This document shows positions 22,655-34,983 of a stretch of 64,000 bases of DNA, one piece after another. The notes beneath the pieces were generated by a model. That model was not told where the DNA came from. It ran no database searches and saw nothing but the letters and a program-made list of their open reading frames with translations. Positions within the stretch are counted from its first letter, which is position 1. Every line of letters begins with the position of its first letter. A program made the position numbers and the translations under genes. The stretch is taken from NCBI GenBank assembly GCA_012184525.1, contig WOFQ01000001.1, forward strand, positions 1,860,001 to 1,924,000. Direction: 5' to 3'. Origin of the DNA: Xenoacremonium recifei. Its lineage: Eukaryota; Ascomycota; Sordariomycetes; Hypocreales; Nectriaceae.

Positions 22655-25453
22655 ATGGCTCCCAAACAGGACACCCCTTTCCGCTCGGCGGACATGAGCA
22701 TGGTGCAGCTCTATGTGTCCAACGAAATCGGTCGCGAGGTGGTTACAGCTCTTGGAGAGCTTGGCCTGTGCCAATTTCGAGATGTAAGCTCTTCAACGAC
22801 ATCCATCAATTCGCCAAACGCCATCAAAAACTAACGCGTACCCCATCGCAGCTCAATGAGGATGTCAGTGCCTTCCAGCGAACGTTCACCCAGGAGATCC
22901 GACGGCTCGACAATGTCGAGAGACAATTGCGTACGTCACCCCAGGCACCCACGGATGCATCAATCTAACAACCCTAGGATACTTCTATGCTCAGATGGAG
23001 AAGATCGGCATCCCTCTTCGAAAGCTCGACCTGGATGTTGAGAGACTTGCGATGCCTTCGTCTTCGGAAATCGACGAACTTGCTGAACGAAGCCAGAAGC
23101 TCGAGCAGCGAGTCTCAGCCCTCAACGAAAGCTACGAGACATTGAAGAAACGCGAGGGCGATTTGACCGAGTGGCGTTGGGTTCTGCGGGAGGCTGGCAG
23201 CTTCTTCGATCGCGCACACGGGAATGTCGAAGAGATTAGAGCTTCCACCGACAATGACGATGCTCCTCTGCTCTCCGACATCGAGCAGCATCACTCAGCC
23301 CCAGAGGTTGAGCGATCCTTCTCGGGAATGAACATCGGTTTCGTGGCTGGTGTCATCAATCGCGACCGGGTTGGCGCTTTCGAACGTATTCTCTGGCGAA
23401 CCCTTCGTGGCAACTTGTACATGAACCAGTCCGAGATCCCCGAGCCTCTGATCGACCCCACCAACAACGAGTCCATCAACAAAAATGTCTTCGTCATTTT
23501 TGCTCATGGAAAGGAGATTCTTGCCAAGATCCGAAAGATCTCGGAGTCCATGGGTGCCGACGTTTACAACGTCGACGAGAATAGCGATCTTCGACGTGAC
23601 CAGATTCACGAGGTCAACAACCGACTTGGCGATGTTCAGAATGTTCTTCACAACACCCAGACCACCCTCCAAGCTGAGCTGAACCAGATCTCCCAGTCTC
23701 TGGCTGCTTGGATGGTTCTTGTCTCCAAGGAGAAGGCTGTTTACAACACTCTGAACCTGTTCTCCTACGACAACGCGCGCCGAACCTTGATTGCGGAAGC
23801 CTGGGTTCCTACGAATGATCTTCCCTTAATTCGAACCACCCTTCAGGACGTCACTAACCGTGCCGGTCTGTCGGTTCCTTCCATCATCAACAAGATCCAG
23901 ACCAACAAGACGCCACCTACCTATCTGAAGACCAACAAGTTCACTGAGGGTTTCCAGACTATTGTCAACGCCTATGGTACCGCTACCTACCAGGAAGTCA
24001 ACCCTGCAATTCCTGTCTTTGTCACCTTCCCCTTCCTCTTCGCTGTCATGTTTGGTGATTTTGGCCATGCCATTATCATGCTGTCTGCCGCTCTTGCCAT
24101 GATCTACTGGGAGAAGCCCCTCAAGAAGGTCACCTTCGAGCTCTTCGCCATGATCTTTTACGGTCGATACATCGCCCTTGTCATGGCAGTCTTCTCTGTC
24201 TTCACCGGTCTTATCTACAACGATGTCTTCTCCAAGTCCATGACTCTCTTCCCCAGCGCCTGGGAGTATCGCAAGCCGGAGGGCTGGCATAACGGCACTA
24301 CCGTCACGGCAATCCTGAATGACGAGGGGTACCGATACCCATTTGGCTTGGATTGGGCGTGGCATGGAACTGAGAACGATCTTCTCTTCAGCAACAGCTA
24401 CAAGATGAAGATGAGTATCATCCTTGGTTGGGCTCACATGACCTACTCTCTTTGCTTCTCCTACATCAATGCTCGGCACTTCAAGAAGCCTATCGACATC
24501 TGGGGCAACTTTATCCCTGGCATGATCTTCTTCCAGTCCATCTTCGGCTATCTTGTCATCTGCATCATCTACAAGTGGTCCGTGGATTGGATGGGCAGTG
24601 GATCCCAGCCTCCAGGTCTTCTCAACATGTTGATCTACATGTTCCTGCAGCCTGGATTCATTGACGAGCAGTTGTACCCTGGGCAGTCTACCGTTCAGAT
24701 TATTCTTCTGCTCTTGGCCTTCGTCCAGGTCCCCGTGTTGCTCTTCCTCAAGCCCTTCTACCTTCGATGGGAGCACAACAAGGCTCGTGGACGCGGTTAC
24801 CGTGGCATAGGAGAAACGTCCCGCGTTAGTGCCCTGGATGGCGATGACGAACCGCGCGCCAACGGCCATAGCCAGAGCTTCGACGAAGATGGAGAAGGGG
24901 TTGCTATGCTCACCCAGAACATCGATGAGGAGGAGCACGAGGAGTTTGAGTTCAGCGAAGTCATGATCCATCAGGTCATCCATACTATTGGTGAGTAATT
25001 GTGTGCAAAACTGCCAACTGGACCGGTTACTGATTATTGTTACAGAGTTTTGTCTGAACTGTGTCTCGCACACTGCCTCGTATCTTCGACTCTGGGCTCT
25101 CTCGCTTGCTCATCAGCAGCTGAGTGTTGTGCTATGGAACATGACCCTCGGCCCTGCCTTGACTTTCCCAGGCATTGTCGGTGTTATCATGATTGTGGTG
25201 TGCTTCGGGGGGTGGTTTTTCCTTAGTGAGTCACCATTATAGCCCAAGATCTGGCAGCTCATATACTGACTTTCCTCTAGCTATTGCTATCCTGGTGTGT
25301 ATGGAGGGTACTAGTGCCATGTTGCACTCTCTCCGTCTGGCGTGGGTTGAGTCATTCTCAAAGTTTGCAGAGTTCGCGGGTTGGCCTTTCACACCCTTCT
25401 CATTCAATGCTTTGCTGGAAGAGTCGGAAGACCTAAAGGATTACTTGGGATAA
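22655..25453 (+). CDS. VPH1: Vacuolar H+-ATPase V0 subunit a
   Basis: The model joins 22655-22783, 22852-22930, 22978-24990, 25046-25225 and 25281-25453, giving 857 residues. Subunit a forms the proton half-channels of the V-ATPase in vacuolar and Golgi membranes. The cytosolic N-terminal half starts with FRSADMSMVQLYVSNEIG and contains coiled coils. The membrane half begins near FPFLFAVMFGDFGHAIIML and has about eight hydrophobic segments. The essential buried arginine of the channel is R819 in AMLHSLRLAWVES, on the last exon. The C-terminus (FTPFSFNALLEESEDL) is typical. All four introns are short (47-68 bp) and in phase. Vacuolar and Golgi isoforms are separate only in yeasts; most filamentous fungi have one gene, so the symbol marks the family. 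Confidence 0.96.
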
Positions 25454-25596
25454 TGTGGCGGATATGGGGGGCTTTTTGAGCCGTTCGGCAGTGTAAACCT
25501 AGCTCTTTGTACTATAGGTAGTTAACACATCCTAGAATTTCATTCCATTGCTATAGACCACTTCTTGCTTAGATGTTTGTGGCACTACCCGTAAAA

Positions 25597-28494
25597 TCAA
25601 CCCCAAAGCGGTGCGGTAACCTCGACTGCTCGCTCAACAACCGCTCGAACCCTATCAGCAAAGATCTTATTGTTACATTCCACCTCTAGATCCTCCAACC
25701 ACACCGTAGCCGTCATCTTGTCCACCTTGATAGAGACTCCCGGAACGGGAATTCCGATCTTATGCAGACGCTCAATCTCCTTGCGCCGCCGCTCCTCCAG
25801 CTCAGCGTCCTCTCCTTCACCATCCATCTTCATCGCCTCATCTTCGTCCTCTTTCTTCTCTGCTTCGTCCGCAACGTCCGGCAGCTTCGGCGTCGCCACA
25901 GGCGCGACGTTGTCCTGACCGAATTGAGCCTCTAGGAACCACAGCAGACGCTCCAGGCGCTCCTCGGGGCTGGGTGTGCGGTGTGGGTTTGTGGCAGGGA
26001 GTTCGTCGTGCGAGTGGGAGTGCTTGGCTGAGGAGCGCTTCACGGCGGCGGGCGAGCTCTCGACGCTGAAGAGAACGGCCATGACGGAGTCGGCGATGCC
26101 GTCGTTCAGCATGTTGCCCTCCCACTCGAGCTCGACTTCGCCGTTGCTGCGGTATCGGACGGCGACGCAGCCCATGACTAGATAGGCGGCCACGAGACGG
26201 GAGACCTCCTCATCTGCAGCTTCGGCGAGTTCTTGGCCATCTTCAGTGGTACCGTTGCCGTTGGCTTGGTGACCGTTCTTCTCGCGGCGCATCTCGGGCA
26301 GCTCCTCGATGGTGCCAAATGTGCCTTCGAGCGCCCATTTGATGAGGTCGATGCCGGCGGCGCTGAGCGTCAGGCGTTGCTTGCATGTGATGGTCGTGGT
26401 GTTTAACCCAGCGTACTCGCGTAGGTCCTCGGGCGCCATAAGTGATAGCTTGAAGTCGTTTTGGACGAGCACGCCCGTGACGAGGGGCGGTGCAACAGAT
26501 GAGTCGGGATCAATGTCTTTCGGGGGCGGGATGGAAGCGAGCTTGCCAACGACCTTGGCGACTTTCTCGGTCTTGAAAGGGATGCGCAATTCTTCGCAGT
26601 TTCGGGGTGAGTAGACTTTGACCTTGTGTGTTTTGGCTGCGTTGAGAGAAAGCAACTTGGACTTGAGGCGCATCATGTTATGTTGCTCGCCATGGACGAG
26701 AATCTAGGAAAAGAGCATTAGTGAATTTGCAACCAGAGAACTGCTTAAGCTCGGTGAATGACTTACGACAACAGGGGCCGCCACTTCTTCGATGAATTCT
26801 CGGTTCTCGACGCCATCGACGTGCGCAGCAAACGAGTATTCCTGGACGCTGCATCGTCGAGGGATGAGGACCTTCTCGCCATCTTGCCCAGGCACACGAC
26901 GCGCACCAGCCATGCTTCGAGACATGACGGCCTGAATCTGGTCGGGCTCCTGCATGATCTGCTTGGCCATAGTCCCTTCGACACTGTAACCCGTGATGAT
27001 GACGCCGTTCTTTTCGCTCGGCGCCCATCGCTCCAATAGCTCTCTGCTGACACCATTCTGAAGCATACCAGGACTGGCAAGCATCACACATCCTCCCATA
27101 TCATCGAAACGTTCTAAGTTCTTGAGTGATCGAATGTACTTGAAGTCCCAAGGACCACCCTTGCCGGCTCCATCTCCTGAAGCCTCTGCCTCGGCCATAC
27201 GTTCTCGGAACAGGCGCTTGATATTATCGTTCATGGCTCCGACGTAGGTCTGATAGACGAGCATACATTTCCGAGCAAGATTACTAGCGTAGTAGATCGG
27301 GAACTTTTGGAATTCGGAGTGTTTGCCCCAATATTCGTCCAGGATGAGGAGAAGCTCCTGGGCTCGTCCAAGAGCGAAGACTGGCAAGAGAGCGCGACCA
27401 CCTCGGTTCAAAATATTGGTGATCGACTTCATGAGCGCCTGCTCTCGCTCGAGACGAGGAACGTGGGAGGCGATGCCGTAAGTTGACTCTGTGATGAGGA
27501 CATCAATCTTGACGCCCTTCGGGACCTCAGCCGAGACCAGATGTCGATCTTGCTCTCGCGAGTAGTCGCCTGTGAAGAAGATATTGAGGCCGGCGATCTC
27601 GATGAGGAACATGGCAGCGCCAAGAACATGGCCGGCAGGATAGGGAGTGATTCGGATAGAAGAGATGGTATGAGTTGTGTGGTAATCAATGGCTTCGATT
27701 TGAGGGAAGGTACTGAGATGGTCCTGCTCGGTATACACAAGCTGTGAAGTAGGGTTGGATGATGTGTTACCAACTCGGACGCTGTCCTGGATAAGCCACT
27801 TGTAGATTGCCTTGGTAGGATGTGTCATGAAGACACGTCCGCGGAAGTTTGTCTTTGCAAGGACGTATGGCAGAGAGGCGGCATGGTCAATGTGGAAACT
27901 AATATCGATGATTAGCTCGTAGGCTTCTCTCTGAAGATTGCGTTGGCTAGCAAATGGCATATCTCGACCAGCAGGACAGGACAAGATGAGGCGGGCATCA
28001 CGGGACTATGAATCAGGGAGATGGGAAGGGAAGACTGTATTGTATTCATCTGGCATACAGACTGGAGGAGAGACAATATCATAGGAGCAAAACGTTCAGA
28101 CGGCCCCATCGCAAGAACACCATGTTGTTTCCGTCCTCCGCCTTGTCCAGCCTGTGCCATCGAGGAGGGAGGAGGGCGCGCTTACTGGCTGATTAGAAGC
28201 ACATCAACAGTGCTCAGATCGAAATCATCATAGAAAGGGAGGGCGGCGAGACCATCGTACGCGGGATGTTGACCGGCATCGAGCTGTAGACAGACGTCGA
28301 CATTAATTCAAGGTTCATGACCGTCAGGACGAGAGCCTTACCATCACAGTCTTGCCTTTGTACTGAATAATATGACACGATCGCCCGACTTCGTTGCCGC
28401 CACCCAGACAGAGAAACATCAACTCGTCTGAAGGATCGACTGGCTCCTCTGCAGCCGCGGCGTTCATCGCCGACGCCTTTCGTTTGGACGCCAT
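25597..28494 (-). CDS. YSH1: Pre-mRNA 3'-end processing endonuclease (CPSF73)
   Basis: Exons in transcript order are 28494-28342, 28283-28186, 27898-26767 and 26703-25597, giving 829 residues. Ysh1/CPSF73 cuts pre-mRNA at the poly(A) site within the cleavage and polyadenylation factor. The metallo-beta-lactamase motif HFHIDHAA spans the second intron, which fixes that splice. Further metal ligands lie in PYPAGHVLGAAMF and FFTGDYSRE. The beta-CASP part has LPVFALGRAQELLLILDEYW and GYSVEGTMAK, and SFAAHVDG closes the catalytic half. The C-terminal 370 residues form the family's CTD with an acidic linker (EKKEDEDEAMKMDGEGEDAE). The second intron is 287 bp, about five times the local norm. The gene is convergent with VPH1 (143 bp apart) and divergent from TAF4. 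Confidence 0.96.
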
Positions 28495-29143
28495 CTTCGC
28501 GGTGGGTACCTAGTTCGAGTAGATGATATCACATCGGCAAAAAGACGTATTTCTGTACAATGATTCAGTGGTTCCCTAAGATTAGAACTGCGGTCAGCAA
28601 GCAGATGAAGGCAAACACGATGGTTGATGCCAATGCATGTATGCGACAAGGGAATGCGACCCTAGGCTTTGTAGAAGTGATTGATTTAAGTTGATGCGCT
28701 TCGGAGCTCCAGCTCAAAGGCCTTGTCCGGCTAATCATCGGCGTGCGGCTCAAGAAGCTCCGGTTTGGGCGAGGAGGCTCCGACTCACGTGACTATAAAT
28801 ACTACGCGACCCCCGTTTTCTAATCGAAGCATCGCCCTTCACGCTCCGGCCATTCATTCAGCAACCTCAACTGCGCGACAACCCCCAACGGCTGCATCCC
28901 GCGTCGCGCCATCTCACGACACATCGGCACCGGTTCTTTCTGCGCCGTTATCACCGCTTCCACCGAGACAGTCCTTCCCCTTTCGCGCGTCGGATGGGAG
29001 CAGTCACAACCGACGTGACAGGCTCCGCTGCCTGCTGAGCTTGTCCCCCCAACTTCTTTCTCTCCGACTCGATCCCGACCTCACTTCCGCCTCGTTTATT
29101 TCGTCCTGTATTTCTTTTGGCAGCTCTTGCCTGATTTACTGCA
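28495..29143. promoter_or_regulatory. Divergent promoter region of YSH1 and TAF4
   Basis: The 649 bp separate the start codons of two genes for nuclear RNA polymerase II functions transcribed away from each other. The TAF4 side is C/T-rich (28900-29140), consistent with its leader. A CACGTGAC element is at 28786-28793. Shared control is inference from the arrangement. Confidence 0.45.
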
Positions 29144-31133
29144 ATGGCTCAACCACAGCAGCCGCAGGCGCAGATCCCTCCGCGGGCGTTCTCACCTCCT
29201 CAACCTTCACCATCTCCGGCCGCGCCGCAGTCGAACTTCGCCCTCCCACCGAACAAACGAGTCCGAACAGACGGCCCGTCATCACAACCCGGGTCGCCGT
29301 ATGCTGCTTCACCATATGCCGTCAGCCCCGGCGCTACCGGAACTCCTCCTGCCACCGTGCCTTCACCTGCGTACACTACAAACAGTCCTGCTTTGCCCGG
29401 CGCATACGCTACACCTTACACGAACGGTCACGCAGCCCCGAGCCTAAATCTCCCAAGCGCTCAACCCACGCCGGCGCCGACTCCTCCTCTGCAAACACCC
29501 CAAATCCAAACACCTCAATACGCCGCCGCGCCGAACCAGATGCCACAATACACGAATGCTTCCATGACTCCAATAATGGCGACAGGGGCTGTTGCGACTC
29601 CAGGCCCGGTGGTCATGGGCCCGCCTCAACGACCTGCCGAGCGTCCAACCAAGGACTACGAATACGATGTAACAGATTCGTTGGCAGGAACAGGTATCGA
29701 CTTGCGCGCCGAAGAACAATACATGAACGATCTCTATTCAACAGGCTTCGACGCCAGCAGCGAAGCCAGGACCGGATTCCCGAACCATCCACCGGGAACG
29801 AAGGCTACACTTTACGGCGCTGGACTTGCGAACCAACCCGCGCAACCGGTTACGGACGTTTCACAGGAGCAGTTCGCCGCTCAGCAGGCCGAGAAGGCGT
29901 GGACAGAGTCGTCAATGCGGCTGGCGGTGCAAAGAACACAAGAAATAAGCGATCCGTTCTTGTTGGTAGCTATGCTGCACCGCCGTGCGGACAAGATTGC
30001 CAGAGAACATCATATTGGGCTTAACCTCGATCTGAAGAACAACAGCCAGACGATGGGCAAGATGCGACTCCCCGAGCAGTTTCCCCAAGCCAAGGTCACT
30101 GTTCGCGTAACTCCTGGACCAGATTCGACCATGGTTAATACTACCGGCTCATATATACCCCAAGACGCCTTCTTGGTTGACCAGCTGGCCCTATTATCGA
30201 TCGCTACTAAGCATAGACTTCGAGAATTGGTGGAGGATGCGAATGTGATCGCTACAAACCGGCAGAAGACTTCTCATGGCGATGTACCCGAAGAATGGAC
30301 GCCAGCGTCAGCGCCCATGAACGCCGAGCCCCTAGAGCCAATCGAGCAGACAGGTGATGAGACTGCAGTGAATGGAGGTGCTACTGCCTCAAGCACTACT
30401 CCCTCAAAACGTGTGTACCCTCTACCGTGACCAGTTTGTCGCGATTTTCTAACAAATTGCAGGTTCTGCAGATCAAGCGCTGGGAGGACGACAGGCTCCG
30501 GCGAAGTTGCCCAAAATATCTTCATACATGACTGCTACGATGCGCGAGCTTGCACGGCAAGAGCGAGAATGGGAAGAGGCACGATTACGAAAGCGACAAC
30601 GCCGCAAAGACGGTGTTCCGGACACGGGCGCAACTCCATCTCGCGCTGGTAGTGTAGCGCCAGGAACCCCAGGATCCGTCGCCCCTGAGCCTGAGAAGGC
30701 CATGACTAAGAAGGAATTGAAGAAGAATCAAGCGCTCAAGGCGGCGGAAGCCAACAGCCACGCAAACCAGAACATGACATCCAGCATGTTTGCGGGACTT
30801 GGCGGTAAAGGCGGTCTCTTTGGAAAGAAGAAGGGTGGAAAGTCATATGACTGGATGAACGTTGGACGAGGAGGTAGCGGAAGCAGTACACCCAACCGGA
30901 ACCCGATGAACGGCCCCAAAGGCGCGGGAGCCGGCGGTCCCGGCGGTCCAGCGGCAGCCAATCTTGCCTTGACGAGCGAGGGCAGGAATCGACTAGGCAC
31001 ATGGCGAGAAGACAAGGAAAAGGGGAAGAATATTCAACTGCGCGACTGGGTTACGGTGTTGGAGCGCGACGGACGGGAATCAAAGGCGTTGCAGCGGGCG
31101 TATATCAGCCTGGACGCGTCGAATCCCAAGTAA
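29144..31133 (+). CDS. TAF4: Transcription initiation factor TFIID subunit 4
   Basis: The model joins 29144-30410 and 30463-31133, giving 645 residues. TAF4 pairs with TAF12 through a histone fold and scaffolds TFIID at promoters. The first 160 residues are rich in Pro, Gln, Ala and Thr. The conserved TAF4 domain starts near YEYDVTDSLAGTGIDLRAEE, continues through SDPFLLVAMLHRRADKIARE and contains the histone-fold-like SYIPQDAFLVDQLALLSIATKHRLRE split here only in my description. After the intron comes SYMTATMRELARQEREWEEA, a charged helix, then a Gly-rich linker and the closing DWVTVLERDGRESKALQRAY. The 52-bp intron is in phase. Length and order of parts match fungal TAF4. Confidence 0.93.
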
Positions 31134-32179
31134 TTACTTCTACATAGCATTTTAGTGGTCAGTAAAGCTATGAGGAGACACTTCAGAATTGTATGAAGCA
31201 AGTTTTATTGCATTTTCCTGGTATTCTATTCTGTGCTCAAGATGATCCCCTTTACCGTTGGGAATCAATCACAGTACGTCGAACCAATAATATTGTAAGC
31301 TACTTAACAACTCTCTCTACCATGCACCAATAACATGAGTGCTCAACTCGTCGTAGTCAAGGGAGAAAACTTCCCGAGCACATATGCTGAATGCTCCGCC
31401 TGATTTTCCGTTGTGTTTATGATGAAGGTTTTGATAAGGAATCAGGGCTTTAGTCAAGCATTGAGATTCAGTATGGGAGTTGCCGTCATGTTAGTATGAA
31501 GATCTGACATCAGGCCACATTTTTGAGATATCCTTCCTTCAAGAAACAGGAAGCATCGCTTGCGTCGTTCCCCGCCGTAATCTGTCCTGCTTGCGCATCG
31601 TTGTCTAACCATGTTTTATATGAGTTCCAGACCACCGGCCATCTTGAACTCTGCCAGTCTTGTACAGTTGTGCGCTAATCCGTAGAGTGTGAAGAAACAT
31701 CAGTCTTCGGCATTCGATTGATCCAGAGATATAACTAAGTCCTTCGGAAAGGCAACCGTAGACTTCATGTGTTTGATATTGCATCCAAGGTGTTGGATCT
31801 TCCTATACCAGGAACAATCATTTCTATGTGATGCTGGTTCTCAATTCAATCACATTCTCGGCCATCACCGATATGTTCGCCACGTAGCAATAGGTCAGCC
31901 TTGCCCTATAGAGCTGCCTCGTCGGCAATCAGCGATCGGAAGATACGTGCCCAAATTGACGTCCCCGGTGGCGATTGACAAATGGACAAGGCAGTGAATG
32001 GCAGAGTTTTTTGACAGTAGAGACACTGTCGAAAGTCTTATTAAGACGGTTGGCCTTCGCTAAGTCTCGCGTTCGCGGTAGCTACCAGGCATATCTCAGT
32101 TCAAGGAATAGATAGAAGAAGAACTAGAATGAATATAATTCTAACCCAGTGTTCTCCACGGCAATCTCATGAGCACCCG

Positions 32180-32700
32180 CCGGAGATCCGCAGCATCGAG
32201 CGTCCTCTACTGCCGCTCGGAAGTAGGATCATTTTCCCTCTGGTAAAACGAGTCAAGGGTGGAAATACCATTTCAGTTGGCATTGATCTCCTTGAACACT
32301 TGATCAAGTGTTGGGGAAGGAAGAGTATATATGGTCAAGATAGGCGTTTGCCCTCCACCTCTTCGAGGTCTCCCACGGGACCCGCGGAAGTTATAAAAAA
32401 CCCATTGGAGCCCTCCAGTGGTATCCGTCGAGGAGACTCGGTCAGTATCTTCGGGGCCGACAACCGGCAGAAAGCAGTCGCGGATTGTGCATTCCTGGAC
32501 TCATCGCTGCCCCTCAGGGGTCATAGTCTCGCTGATATCAAGGTTGTCTTATATCACCTCTTCGTCCGAGTCAGCATCGACGAGCTGCGAGACCGAGAGA
32601 CCGAGGAGAGGCTCCGGTGCTGCGAGCCCATTACGGATGGCGTTGAGATGCCGCACAAGGCGAGTTTTGGGGACTGTACTGTGGTATCATTGACGTCCGT
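32180..32700 (-). pseudogene. Possible decayed coding sequence, family unknown
   Basis: One minus-strand frame reads as protein-like over more than 140 codons (LNAIRNGLAAPEPLLGLSVS, later QECTIRDCFLPVVGPEDTD and QTPILTIYTLPSPTLDQVF) but is broken by in-frame stops at 32549-32551 (TAA), 32501-32503 (TGA) and 32273-32275 (TGA). Each stop is one C-to-T change away from a Gln or Arg codon, the pattern left by repeat-induced point mutation or ordinary decay. I do not recognise the family. A chance open frame cannot be excluded. Confidence 0.3.
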
Positions 32701-33592
32701 GGATGCGAGGGCGAGGCGGCAGTAGATCCTTCCATTGTCAATCATCTTGCCCCGAGCATGTTTCTGGCAGCTGCTGCGGAGCTCTGAGAGGGCGGCAAGG
32801 CGGTCCTCTTGCTCCTTGTATAGGCGAGTCAAATGTGTACCGCACTCGCAAGCCAGTAAGGCGAAATGTGCAACGCCACTTAGGAATTATGCGAGTTGGT
32901 TGGCGTATATAGTAGTAAGCCAAATGGACTTGCAGTCGCGGCCGACCTAGCCGACCGATGCGTTCTATGCATCACAAACAAAGAGACCATCCCAGACTCT
33001 GGCATTTCCAACGAGTAAGGTTTAGGATTCTCGGGAAGATGACCAGTCAACGCCTAGCTCCTGGGGTGGTTGTTGAGCTCGAAGCCCCGGGAGTACAGGC
33101 CAACATATAGATAGATATATAAGGAGAGGGAGTGGGAGGGGGCTCTCGAACAACAGAATTAAGCTTTAGAAGTCGCTTTACAATGATGATTTGATGTGCT
33201 GCAAGATATAATATATAAAGAGAAAACCGCTGAGTAGCCAGTAGAACTGCAGTGTCGACAAGGCTCGGCTTCTGATTGTAGATAATGAACGTCGCGTCCG
33301 ATTGTTCATGGTGAACATTGCATCCAAAATCGATATCAAATCCCACGAAGTCCACTTTGAAGTGTGGTGCTTTCGACCGTCCGCCCTTTGTGGTCTTAGG
33401 TATGCTTCTGTGAGGCGGTAGTTGGCATACCTCCTGAGCGAGCTCTTAACATTATAGATAATGATTAACGTCTGCTTGGGATCCCATGGCATCTGAAAGA
33501 TCTCTTTTTTACTTGCTCTTCTCACCCTCTATATTGCGAGGGAGAGGAGAGGGGGAAGTTCACGGTACGGTTCAACCTTACTAAAGGTGCTC

Positions 33593-34040
33593 TCATGATA
33601 TATTCGCATAATGTGCATCAAGAGGCGAAGAGGCGACCATACACTGACGGCTACTTGAGTAACATGCCTCCGCGGATTCTATATTCTTCAGAAGCGAACA
33701 CAAGCGCCACAAGGAGTACATAGAAAGCCTGAGTGCTGCAGAACCCAAGGTAGTGCCATGGTGTTTCCCATTTTTGGGCAATGAGATCCAATTCAACCAG
33801 CTGTGACAGCATGTCCGAGTACAAAGGCAACCGACGCTGCTGGATTCCCTAGGAAGTCGACCCCAACCAGCGAGGAGGGTTTGGGTTCCGGCTGGGTGTC
33901 GTGATCTCGTCGTTGAAGATGGGGTTTTAGAGAGGCAAAAGCCTCGGTTCCAATGGCCTTCTCTAAGGCTTTTTCGTAATCTTGGCGGACCCATGGCTGA
34001 AATCGTGGAGTGAGAACCTGGTTCTTCTCCCTGGTCTGAA
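33593..34040 (-). pseudogene. Possible frameshifted gene remnant, family unknown
   Basis: On the minus strand, a frame beginning near 34030 reads QVLTPRFQPWVRQDYEKALE and EAFASLKPHLQRRDHD, then ends in a stop. A different frame starting near 33850 continues in a protein-like way (YSDMLSQLVELDLIAQKWET, PWHYLGFCSTQAFYVLLVAL) to a TAG at 33651-33653 and a TGA shortly after. The region between has no room for an intron, so a frameshift is the simplest explanation. Both terminal stops can come from C-to-T changes. The hydrophobic stretch suggests a membrane segment. I cannot name the family. Confidence 0.33.
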
Positions 34041-34983
34041 TCGCGTCTACTCATGGCAAGGAATGCATTTGAGCTGATTATATATTTAACTTCGATGAGT
34101 CTTGCACTATAGTTAAGAGTCTAGTGAGGCGGTTTATATAGTAGTGGTCCGACATCGTGTTTGCCCATGCGTATGTGGTTCCGGACAACATTGGGGATTA
34201 TGGCCTCAGATTTTCAAGTTGCTTAGACGGCTTGCTTGCATTGCTTGACCAATACGGTTCCGTTTGTGATTGGTTTGGTAAAATATTGAAGTTGTTGAGG
34301 TTTGGGGTTGGCTCCCATCAGGGTGGAAACGGTGTCTGTTAGACCGAAGGCTTCAATGATTTTATATTAACTTGGCAAATATGCATCATAGACTTCGAAG
34401 GTTAGAGGAAATCAGGGATGTTTGTGTGCTTAGAAAGTGGTGGAGTGTGTCTGAAATCGAGATTCCATGATAAAACTTTGGAATACATGATGATAGCTCG
34501 TTGTTGGTCAGAATGCTAACTTCGCAATAACACACATTGGATGCCCCATTTTCGCTGCCTTCGCTGTCATCTCACAGGTTTGTTAACCCTAGGTATGTAC
34601 CTGAACATGAAACTAAAATGTTAAGACTATCGTCTGAGATAGCGTAGATAACTTAGATATGCTAAAACGAGCCTCACTACTCCGTAGGATTAGATTATGG
34701 AGCGAGAGAGGTTACCTAAGGTAAGTCATCGGGAATGCCCATTCCCCGCCTCAGGTCCATTTCCTCCGGAACTCCTTAACTCTCTCTCCATAACTCTCTA
34801 GGCCAGATTAGACCGACAACTCTCAGAGTCGAGAACTTTCAACTATTCAGCCACATCATCCCACAGCAACGCGCGGAGTCGAGATTGCTCGTCCTAATTG
34901 AGCCAAGCTCATCGCATCGTCGACGGTACGCGAGAGAGAGCGATATAGCGCCGATCTAGATCCCCCGCTTCAACGCCACAGTC

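Larger units (their letters stand above)
31134..34983. other. Gene-poor block with decayed coding remnants
   Basis: This 3.85 kb block contains no intact gene that I can support. Its composition is more A/T-rich than the flanks, especially from 33.1 to 34.7 kb. Two minus-strand remnants with interrupted frames are listed separately (32.2-32.7 and 33.6-34.0 kb). A third possible fragment, also on the minus strand, lies at about 33.18-33.43 kb (HFKVDFVGFDIDFGCNV). No transposon terminal repeat was found by eye. Confidence 0.45.

Noticed and set aside
23826..25073. Minus-strand frame of 415 codons opposite VPH1
   Set aside because: It lies entirely antisense to the conserved VPH1 coding exon. 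Its Asp/Glu/Val/Leu-rich composition is what the complement of codon-biased coding DNA gives, and no family motif is present.
27899..28185. snoRNA in the long YSH1 intron
   Set aside because: A CTGA box is present, but there is no RTGATGA C box at a suitable distance and no terminal stem.
28765..30024. Plus-strand frame of 419 codons overlapping TAF4
   Set aside because: It is the TAF4 coding sequence read in another frame, plus its leader; Ser/Arg/Thr-rich without motifs.
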